From assembly GCA_043788645.1 (NCBI GenBank), contig JAYVTS010000490.1:1-10506 (forward strand): a stretch of 10,506 bases of DNA, in the 5' to 3' direction. The notes under the pieces are model-generated. The model was given only the letters and a program-made list of their open reading frames with translations, was not told the DNA's origin and made no database searches. Within the stretch, counting starts at the first letter, position 1. Each line of letters starts with the position of its first letter. Shown here in pieces: positions 1-5,250 of the stretch. The position numbers and the translations under genes were made by a program. The stretch comes from CANIZL01 sp043788645. GTDB lineage: Bacteria; Verrucomicrobiota; Verrucomicrobiia; Limisphaerales; UBA9464.

Positions 1-20
1 CAACAAATAGAGCGATATGG

Positions 21-68
21 CTAATTATATACAAAATACAATTATCTATCGAGGTAGTAGATAATTAG
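21..68. repeat. AT-rich inverted repeats beyond the 3' end of the orphan gene
   Basis: Two overlapping perfect inverted repeats sit here. An 8-bp pair joins 21-28 (CTAATTAT) with 61-68 (ATAATTAG). A 9-bp pair joins 40-48 with 58-66 around a 9-nt loop. They lie about 150 bp beyond the stop of the minus-strand gene ending at 211. The stem is nearly pure A/T and no clean T-run follows it, so a terminator role is only a possibility. Such repeats also arise by chance in very AT-rich DNA. Confidence 0.25.
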
Positions 69-210
69 TTATAATTTATGCGCTTGTTTTAGGCCTAGCG
101 GAATTTTATTTACGATAATATCGCTATATCGCGAATCAACTCATCAATTGTACGCAAAGTTTCAGCAAGTACAATCAGAAACCGATTCTTTAAATGTAAT
201 AATTGGATCT

Positions 211-1311
211 CTACACTGGGCGAGGCATTATTTCTGGTAAAAAAACGGCTAACAGGGGATTTATAGCAACATACGTCAGCACAGCAGTTGTACGAAACTC
301 CTCGCGTTGGCGAATAGTCCATCTCGCGAATGAGTAAAATGTAGACGGAAGTACCAGTGATCGTGTAGGTAGAATTAAACTGCCTTCTCGGAGCAATTCT
401 TGGGGTATTTTATATTCAAACCGAAGCAATTGTAATTCGTCGGGCAATGCGATTATAGGAGCTCGAATTTTACCAAATAATTTCACCATATCGTCAATCG
501 CTGACAACACTATATCCTCAAAATCGGATAATTTCTCGAAGCAAATATTTGAGCCTTTCTTCAAAAACATTGCATATGCATCTGCAATCGTATACACCTG
601 TTTTGAAGACGACCTAAGCTCTTTTGCCAAGCATCCGCCCAAAGGTTTGTATTTAGGTGCTACAGAAAGTGTGCCATTAGATTCTCCAAGCAGGCCAAGC
701 ACCATTTTCTCAAAATCGATCTCATTCGACAGGATTGACAACTTTGACTCATGAGTTGCAGCGGCGGACCAACGAGTAGCAAAGGATTCAGCCCACAAAT
801 TCGAAACTCTCCGCAATACAAAAAATTCGCCTGTTGCAACTCGCCGCCTAGTGCGGGTACGTTCATGAACGGCAACTCGATAAAGATCTCCCTTCTCCCC
901 TTCTACCACCTTAATAACTTCTCTTTCGTGCCTTACGAGCATTTCAGCCAGGATTACATCATTAGAGTCTAGTCGGTGGTTATTAATCCAGTCTCCTTCC
1001 TTTAAATATATTCCACTCATGTGTTGACGACTCGCGAGCAAAGGATCCAAAACATCACGAACAAACCAATATGCTTCAGTTTCGCGGCGGCTGGTGCCTG
1101 ATTCAAAATGGGAAAACGGATTTAATTTACTTAAAAACGATTTGCGTGGTACTACCCCTCTATGCCTAGTCACGTATCGCTCAAAAACTATACCAAAATG
1201 AAAATCTATAGCTTTATCACCAAATTTAGAATCCTTCCCAATCTCTTTCAACTTGAGAATAATTTTTGAAGTGATTTCGAGTGCCTGTTTACGCCAAAAT
1301 GGGGCTTGCAT
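211..1311 (-). CDS. Orphan hypothetical protein, 366 aa, AT-rich gene
   Basis: I do not recognise this family. The frame is open for 367 codons from an ATG. A purine-rich GAGGT lies about 10 nt before the ATG, a plausible ribosome binding site. The protein looks soluble, with mixed charge, no signal peptide and no convincing membrane helix. The N-terminal third is basic, and a basic arginine cluster (HERTRTRRR) lies near residues 147-155. The middle contains helix-like stretches such as IADAYAMFLKKG and FEDIVLSAIDDMVKLFGKI. I see no nucleotide-binding or nuclease signature. The DNA is much richer in A/T than the genes to the right, which suggests acquisition. The C-terminus may be disturbed: past the stop at 211, a second minus-strand frame (322 to 110) continues with a helical, charged segment (LRTIDELIRDIAILS). 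A late frameshift is therefore possible. The gene is likely real; its function is unknown. Confidence 0.7.
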   Translation of the reverse strand: MQAPFWRKQALEITSKIILKLKEIGKDSKFGDKAIDFHFGIVFERYVTRHRGVVPRKSFLSKLNPFSHFESGTSRRETEAYWFVRDVLDPLLASRQHMSGIYLKEGDWINNHRLDSNDVILAEMLVRHEREVIKVVEGEKGDLYRVAVHERTRTRRRVATGEFFVLRRVSNLWAESFATRWSAAATHESKLSILSNEIDFEKMVLGLLGESNGTLSVAPKYKPLGGCLAKELRSSSKQVYTIADAYAMFLKKGSNICFEKLSDFEDIVLSAIDDMVKLFGKIRAPIIALPDELQLLRFEYKIPQELLREGSLILPTRSLVLPSTFYSFARWTIRQREEFRTTAVLTYVAINPLLAVFLPEIMPRPV

Positions 1312-1374
1312 AAGTTGTTGACCTCAAATTGCTGAAAGGTAGTAATTTAAAAAAAATCAAGGTGCGCATATTCC

Positions 1375-1391
1375 TAGAAATTCAAATTCTA
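1375..1391. promoter_or_regulatory. 17-bp imperfect dyad upstream of the orphan gene
   Basis: TAGAAATT and AAATTCTA flank a single central base, and 7 of 8 positions pair. The dyad lies about 65 bp upstream of the ATG at 1311 in an AT-rich leader, where a promoter and operator would be expected. No convincing -35/-10 pair can be fixed by eye. An operator role is inference from position and symmetry only. Confidence 0.2.
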
Positions 1392-1464
1392 TGGAAGTGA
1401 TAGATTAAATATTCCAGCTAAATGCGATTTGATCTGCCTGGGGTCCGACCTCACTGAAAACTCA

Positions 1465-1782
1465 TCAATGTGGTCGCTTTTTTAGATTCCACGTTCTTGG
1501 GCCGCTAGCGATATCTTCTTTTATAACAGACGCAGACCCGAGGAAAGTTCGAGTTAATGGAGGCTGCTGTTCCGCTGGCTTCGCAGGGTGGGCTACCCGA
1601 GTACAGCGGTTAATCCAACCAAGCAGGACAGATGGGATTTGCGTTTCATGGCCATTTTCGACGACGAAACCAACTATCCAGGCTTTAACAATTACCCAGC
1701 CAAGTTTTAGGTATTCGTCTATCTGCTCGTCAAGTCCGTCGTCACCCGATACCTTAACCGTTTCAATGACAAATTCATTCAT
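1465..1782 (-). CDS. Small hypothetical protein, 105 aa
   Basis: The frame starts at an ATG, with no clear Shine-Dalgarno sequence, and ends at TGA 1467-1465. The first 60 or so residues look like a compact domain. An acidic segment (GDDGLDEQIDEYLKLGW) is followed by a hydrophobic strand (VIVKAWIVGFVV), then a charged turn and VLLGWINR. The helix-then-'LxxGW'-then-strand pattern recalls short DUF1737/DUF4177-like proteins, but this is only a resemblance. The last 40 residues are proline- and arginine-rich and look less constrained, so the original stop may have been lost. The gene lies between the orphan gene and the hairpin region, on the same strand as everything else on this side. No function is assigned. 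Confidence 0.5.
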   Translation of the reverse strand: MNEFVIETVKVSGDDGLDEQIDEYLKLGWVIVKAWIVGFVVENGHETQIPSVLLGWINRCTRVAHPAKPAEQQPPLTRTFLGSASVIKEDIASGPRTWNLKKRPH

Positions 1783-1926
1783 GGCGATTGATTCGACTTA
1801 ATTCTAAGATGATCGGGAGCCTTAATTCAAAGTCCAGGCTTAATTCGACTTTCGTGTTCAGAGCTTTCCGACTGCCAGGAATCACTAGATTCTCCGTAGT
1901 TTGTTAGACACTCCTCCCTTCAAGTC

Positions 1927-1984
1927 ACCCCATCCGGGTTTCGGGCGGCTCGCTTGCGCGCGCCGCCCAAAACCCGGACGGGGT
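1927..1984. repeat. 58-nt near-perfect hairpin, candidate replication/nick origin relic
   Basis: Arms 1927-1953 and 1958-1984 pair at 24 of 27 positions around the tetraloop TTGC (1954-1957). Mismatches are at 1932/1979, 1942/1969 and 1950/1961. The stem is very GC-rich, with GGGCGGC opposite GCCGCCC at its centre. No T-run follows on either strand, which argues against an ordinary intrinsic terminator. It lies about 170 nt beyond the stop of a HUH-type Rep-like frame. Proteins of that superfamily nick DNA at or beside hairpins, so an origin or element terminus is the natural hypothesis. That role is inferred; the hairpin itself is directly visible. Confidence 0.65.
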
Positions 1985-2042
1985 CCCCGTTGAGGTCCCC
2001 AAGGGTGTTTCAACCCGCAGCACGAATGCCCGAGGCCTAGCA

Positions 2043-2076
2043 AACGGTCCGGCCGCCTTTCAGCAACCCGACCGTT
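2043..2076. repeat. Secondary stem-loop near the large hairpin
   Basis: AACGGTC (2043-2049) pairs perfectly with GACCGTT (2070-2076). After one mismatch, GG (2051-2052) pairs with CC (2067-2068), leaving a 14-nt loop. It lies between the Rep-like frame and the large hairpin, so it may belong to the same origin region. No T-run follows. Confidence 0.35.
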
Positions 2077-2150
2077 ACCGGTTTCCCGTAGCTGTATGCC
2101 CTCGTGTCCTGACTTAGTTTGCGGGAGGAGCTCCCCCATCTATTCCGCAC

Positions 2151-2828
2151 TTACCAGGGGTGTCCGTTCGTGAACGTCTTGCCCATGGGAGCCATCGTGG
2201 CAGTCGTGCCTTTATCGTCGGTGTCACCAAGGCCGGCCGGGTCGTTCCCCGTGCGCCAGCCGCTGCGTATTGCCCCAGAGCCGCCTCCCTTCTCTCGTGC
2301 CTGCGCTCGTTGTGTGCCCATCATTGGACGCTGGCAGGGGATTGCGGGGCGCCGTAGCTCCTCACTCTCCATCTTCGCCACGAAACGTAGCAAAGCGTTA
2401 GAGAAGATCGGCGGAGTCTGCGTAGTGCCGAATCGACCCACCTCGTAGCGGGCCGCATCCGGGTTGCCTTCTGAAGTCAGGCATTTGCACACGTAACCGG
2501 TTCCGTTCAACGCTCGATCATAGACCTTCACGTCGGAGAAACCACGACCCGGAGCCCGTTCCCATGCACGCTTAAGAATGTTCGTGCCGGTCGGAGTCAG
2601 GGGCAATCGCGTGCCACACAGCAGATAATGGAAATGCTTTCGTCCACCAATTCCCCCGTTCTCCTCGCGAAGCACCCAAACGAGCGCAGGGAAATGAACT
2701 TTGCAGAGCTTGGCCACGCGAAACAAATGGTTCATGGCCCACCCACCAGCCTTGCGGTTACTCGGGAGTCTGCCTCGAAAGGGGGCGTTGCTTTCCCACA
2801 ACGGGTCCAGGCACCCCAAGCCCAGAAA
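2151..2828 (-). pseudogene. HUH-type rolling-circle Rep endonuclease, N-terminally truncated
   Basis: Counting residues from a TTG at 2819, the frame shows the two hallmarks of HUH endonucleases. KHFHYLLCG (about 61-69) is the HUH metal-binding motif. VYDRALNGTGYVCKCL (about 99-114) places the candidate nicking tyrosine Y109 three residues before K112, the YxxK motif. Between them lies a helix with a tryptophan (LKRAWERAPGRGF), as in replication initiators of small plasmids, phages and related transposons. Upstream of about residue 29 (the first ATG, AMNHLFRV) the sequence stops looking like a Rep. The frame is closed by TGA at 2831-2829, and no 'TLTF'-type motif I is visible. The N-terminus is therefore missing or shifted. 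The last 60 residues are low in recognisable structure. Such an enzyme would cut one strand and form a 5'-phosphotyrosine link. Here it is probably a relic, although the core residues survive. A hairpin lies downstream at 1927-1984. Confidence 0.55.
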
Positions 2829-3237
2829 TCAGTTCTGCCAGCCCATCGCCGGCCAAAAATCATTCGGCGCACTCTCCGCTGTCGACTTCGGGGCTGCGAT
2901 AGCGCTATTACCCGGCAGCCCGTGCGTTGCTCCGTCGCGCGGCTGGCAACCGCGATGTCGGCGGTCTCGTCCCGATCCAGACCAAGCCCTCGCGCCTCTG
3001 ACCCGCTAGGGCAGCGGTCGGCTCGAAAGGCGTCTTTTAAAAAAAAGAATCTCTGGAGAAGCTCAGAGGGGCGCTGCGCCGCTGGCTTCGTTTCGGGTTC
3101 TAACCGAGGACACCTGGAGCCCACGAAAACCCATCGAGCCAACCAGGCGCAACCACTGGCCGGACATCCCTTCACTGTGTCTGCGACGCACGTTGAGACT
3201 GTGCTGTCGCTCCATCCGGTATGCGGAAGCAGATTGG
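2829..3237. other. Interval without a recognisable gene
   Basis: Frames on both strands are open for 100-200 codons here, but their translations are arginine-, serine- and proline-rich and match no family I know. This is what open frames in GC-rich non-coding DNA look like. The missing N-terminal part of the Rep gene would be expected here, but I cannot find its motif I in any minus-strand frame. The only visible structure is a weak terminator-like hairpin at 3038-3068. Confidence 0.45.
3038..3068 (-). terminator. Weak intrinsic terminator-like hairpin, minus strand
   Basis: Read on the minus strand, CTCTG and CAGAG (positions 3068-3064 and 3055-3051) form a 5-bp stem with an 8-nt loop. ATTC and a run of eight T's (A's on the plus strand, 3039-3046) follow. 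The U-tract is good but the stem is short. It lies about 170 nt beyond the stop at 3238 of the minus-strand frame that overlaps the tRNA fragment, so it could end that transcript. Confidence 0.3.
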
Positions 3238-3489
3238 TCACGACGTGGCCCCTTTCTTCCCCTCAGATTTCTTAGCTCCGGAACCGGCCGCGACTATGGC
3301 CAAGACTGCGTGTTTCAGCGGCGCGCTGAGTGAAGGCCACGCAGTGGTGACGCACTGTAAATCTGGGTCTAAATCGGCGGCGTGTGCGCACCGGTCTGTA
3401 CACTCCCCCACACTCTGAGGTGGGACACCTTGGTAATCAACAGCTTCCGGAGACGCGGCGGAGGGTTCGAATCCCTTCTCTCGCTCCAT
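3238..3489 (-). CDS. 83-aa reading frame overlapping the tRNA fragment, recombinase tail-like
   Basis: An ATG at 3489-3487, inside the complement of the tRNA CCA end, opens 83 codons to TGA at 3238. The first ten residues (MEREKGFEPS) are simply the reverse complement of the T-arm and acceptor. Such 'GFEP' or 'DSNP' peptides are often annotated where integrase genes or decayed frames run through tRNA sequence. The rest is more protein-like: DPDLQCVTTAWPSLSAP then LKHAVLAIVAAG (about residues 41-69), an amphipathic helix pair after a disordered linker. From memory, similar 'DLxxVxxAWPxLxxxx' endings occur in environmental bacterial proteins next to site-specific recombinases. I cannot confirm that here, and no catalytic recombinase residues are present. 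It may be the relic tail of an integrase or a chance frame. Confidence 0.3.
   Translation of the reverse strand: MEREKGFEPSAASPEAVDYQGVPPQSVGECTDRCAHAADLDPDLQCVTTAWPSLSAPLKHAVLAIVAAGSGAKKSEGKKGATS
3461..3488 (+). pseudogene. tRNA 3'-end fragment (T-arm, acceptor strand, CCA), possible att relic
   Basis: The T-stem is GAGGG/CCCTT (3461-3465 with 3473-3477, one G-U pair) around the canonical loop TTCGAAT (3466-3472). The acceptor 3' strand CTCTCGC (3478-3484), discriminator T (3485) and encoded CCA (3486-3488) follow. A complete tRNA would need GCGAGAG or similar about 70-90 nt upstream, and it is absent. When the upstream 35 nt are placed in tRNA register, the anticodon stem does not pair. 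A TTCC at the anticodon position plus T73 would hint at tRNA-Gly(TCC), but this is weak. A tRNA 3' end without its 5' half is the classic scar of integration into a tRNA gene, or a decayed tRNA. Confidence 0.5.
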
Positions 3490-3552
3490 TTTCTGCCACC
3501 CGATTTCTTCAGTGAAATTGGGTTTCTTGTTACCAGAACGTCTGGATAAATC

Positions 3553-3861
3553 CCACCGGACTGGCGGGCCGCTGCCAACTTGATTTCTTACCACTGGAAA
3601 CCAGACCCCAAAGGCAATGTAAACAAAATCCGATTCATCAACAGAATCATGACGGGTACTCAAGCGGCAAAAATGAACGTTGATGAACCCGCCGAAAAAC
3701 GAAACCCATTTCACGATCAGTTCGAACCTCAACCTTTGGGCCTGCCCGCTCCCGTATCTCAATCCATTTAATCAATTGCTTTTTCAGCTCGGCTTCAACG
3801 GACCCGCAGCTCTGATCGCCGACCAGTCCCAATTGAGACAGCACTGGATTCAAAAGGCATT
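3553..3861 (-). pseudogene. Small gene downstream of the kinase, apparently split over frames
   Basis: No single frame covers this stretch, but protein-like sequence passes from one minus-strand frame to another. The frame 3853-3647 gives a charged helical segment (SVEAELKKQLIKWIEIRER, then GPKVEVRTDREMGFVF). The frame starting at 3762 then continues with strand-like sequence (FINVHFCRLSTRHDSVDE, SDFVYIAFGVWFPVV). A join near 3690-3710 would give one protein of roughly 100 residues. An ATG at 3861 lies only 22 nt beyond the kinase stop, so the piece was probably co-transcribed with the kinase. I recognise no family. Confidence 0.25.
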
Positions 3862-3883
3862 TGGCAGTGTCCCAATTCGAGTT

Positions 3884-4596
3884 TTACTCCTTAACATCCC
3901 GGGTCCAAATACGAAGATCTATCGGCACTATCCCGGTCTTCGTTTCAACGAAATTCTCGTCCCGAGCATCGCCGACCCAAATTTCAAACTTAGCAAACGC
4001 CCGTTTCCAAATAAAACATTGAATTTTGACGCCACTAAATCCTGAATCCTCAATGAATTGATTGACCGAATCTTGTGATGGGATGTTGCCCTTTATGTAC
4101 GCCTGCCTTGATACAATTGCCCCGGAATCAATCACGCCAACAGGCTCTGGGGCATTACCAAAAATCGCGGACCACAACCTCATTCGAATGAGGTATTCGA
4201 GAGGGCTAGCCTTCTCTTGATTTACGCGATTCGAGTCGTCCAAGAAGTAATGGTCTCCAAAAGTGCCGGGAAGTGTCTTTTTGAAAACCAAATTGCTCGA
4301 CTCCTCGAAATAAACGGCATGCTCAGATCCTGTTGAGATTTTTGGCAGGGTTTTAAGCACTGCGCCGCCGTGCGGGCAAGATTCCACCCACTGAACAAGG
4401 CTCCTTACCTGCAATTCGGCGATCGCGTCTTGGTCGTCTGGTCGAACACCCTTACCTGTGCTACCACTTCCGATAACGATACCGATTGGGGTGCTGCCGC
4501 GACGGCAGCGCTCACACGGCCACGGACGCCAGCAAAGTCCTTCCGGACCTGCGGGGACAGGGTGTGTCGAACCGTCGCTGTCGTGTAGAAGTTCAT
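3884..4596 (-). CDS. Polyvalent-type protein kinase (Kinase-PolyVal-like), frame-broken near its N-terminus
   Basis: The kinase-like domain lies in the frame ending at 3884. Recognisable elements, in order, are ISTGSEHAVYFE (glycine-rich entry), VFKKTLPGTFGDHY with candidate ATP-binding lysines, and SPLEYLIRMRLWSAIFGN (helix C region). Then come VSRQAYIKG (hinge), VGDARDENF (catalytic-loop equivalent with D and N) and GIVPIDLRIW (metal-binding aspartate equivalent). This order matches the short 'polyvalent' kinase domain found in phage and conjugative-element multidomain proteins, here about 150 residues. In this frame nothing upstream starts with ATG; only TTG or GTG are available (4648, 4645, 4609, 4414). 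The sequence before about 4444 looks unnatural. The frame starting with ATG at 4596 looks natural over the same bases. A one-base loss between about 4405 and 4460, or a -1 ribosomal frameshift, would join the two. The predicted role is phosphorylating host or rival-element proteins; this is inferred. Confidence 0.6.
4405..4596 (-). CDS. 63-aa reading frame, probable N-terminal piece of the kinase gene
   Basis: This frame has an ATG at 4596, preceded by GAGGG about 8 nt upstream, which is the best start signal in the area. The residues (MNFYTTATVRHTLSPQVRKDF, then GRVSAAVAAAPQSVSLSEVVAQ) look like an ordinary helical protein start. It stops at 4405 while overlapping the kinase frame by roughly 40 bases of plausible sequence. 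A frame change of -1 would fuse it to the kinase domain. It could instead be a separate small protein translationally coupled to the kinase. Confidence 0.35.
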   Translation of the reverse strand: MNFYTTATVRHTLSPQVRKDFAGVRGRVSAAVAAAPQSVSLSEVVAQVRVFDQTTKTRSPNCR

Positions 4597-4693
4597 CTCG
4601 CGCCCTCAAAAATGTTGCCGGACCAACCGGATTCGACCTTGGCACCAATAATGAGCCTTTATCAAGAATTTATTCGTTGAAGTCCAAACTTTA

Positions 4694-4723
4694 GGGTGGG
4701 TAAACCGGTCCCATTTACCGCCC
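4694..4723. repeat. Imperfect stem-loop between the kinase and the transposase remnant
   Basis: GGTAAA (4699-4704) pairs with TTTACC (4714-4719). After a small internal loop, GGG (4694-4696) pairs with CCC (4721-4723), and the loop is 9 nt. It lies in the roughly 200-bp gap upstream of the kinase and downstream of the transposase tail. No T-run follows. It could be part of an old IS end or a chance structure. Confidence 0.25.
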
Positions 4724-4848
4724 ATCAGTCTTTGATTCGGCGACAACTCCAGCCTTAACGGCTGACTCAAAAGAGTTTACAGGGTAGACGGCAAGCACCA
4801 CAACAAATCTGACTTGTGAATCTAAAGGGGGTGTGGGACAAATATCTT

Positions 4849-5157
4849 CTACCATGCGCCGAAGGCGAGTGAATCTGTACGGGCGGCGAGTTGGTTGCGT
4901 CGAGCTTTCCAAAACAGATCGATGCGGTGTCTGTAGTGGATACATCGTTGTGCCAGAATATGTTCAGGCTCCCGGCGACTCCAGAACATGCCGGATTGTT
5001 TACATCGCTGACCGATACGGGCCTTGCAACCGGCTTCGATCATGCCTGATCCGATAAAGTAGCCCTGCTAGCGAAACGTTCGGTACTGCATCCGCTCCAG
5101 GTTTTCTTCAAAGTAGTGCAACGCTTTGTCGACGGCTTCCGTAGGGTGTAGATATCG
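4849..5157 (-). pseudogene. DDE transposase C-terminal remnant, ISKra4-like
   Basis: Reading from 5157 down to TAG at 4849 gives RYLHPTEAVDKALHYFEENL and ERMQYRTFR. An amber stop at 5070-5068 interrupts, followed by QGYFIGSGMIEAGCKARIGQ, then KQSGMFWSRREPEHILAQRC and a short basic tail. The block IGSGxxExxCK with the DDE glutamate, followed by 'RxKxSGMxW' and an alanine/leucine helix, is the C-terminal signature of ISKra4-type transposases. The rest of the enzyme, roughly the N-terminal two thirds with both catalytic aspartates, is absent, because the DUF1549 gene begins about 100 bp upstream. The frame stays open to 5229 but is not recognisable there. A different frame (5225-5040) encodes a CPACGG zinc-ribbon-like start that may be chance. 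It is a dead IS fragment, with the family assigned from memory of its motifs. Confidence 0.65.
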
Positions 5158-5250
5158 TTTTGAAGCGCGTTGATCTTTCCGCCGCAAGCTGGGCACTCGA
5201 AGAGGTTGGTTTTGTCTATCGTCACACGGTCAGCATTGACCTGTTTTTAG

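Larger units (their letters stand above)
1783..2150. other. Non-coding interval with strong secondary structure
   Basis: No credible gene lies in these 368 bases. An 84-codon minus-strand frame (2139-1885) exists, but it is low-complexity (G/R/P-rich) and is produced by the GC-rich inverted repeat it spans. The interval holds the 58-nt hairpin at 1927-1984 and a smaller stem at 2043-2076. A palindrome, GGGGTCCCC, overlaps the hairpin edge at 1980-1988. The interval lies just downstream of the Rep-like reading frame in its direction of transcription. Confidence 0.6.

Noticed and set aside
1885..2139. 84-codon minus-strand reading frame
   Set aside because: It spans the GC-rich hairpin, its residues are dominated by G, R and P, and no start signal or family resemblance is visible.
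2628..3275. 215-codon plus-strand reading frame and shorter ones around it
   Set aside because: It runs antisense to the Rep core, is rich in S, R and P and has no motif. The minus-strand HFH and YxxK signature is far more convincing.
3413..3488. A complete tRNA of normal length
   Set aside because: The base set at 3413-3419 does not pair with the acceptor 3' strand, and the anticodon stem has no pairs in either plausible register.
3680..4045. 121-codon plus-strand reading frame
   Set aside because: It is antisense to the conserved catalytic end of the kinase domain, so it is best read as a shadow.
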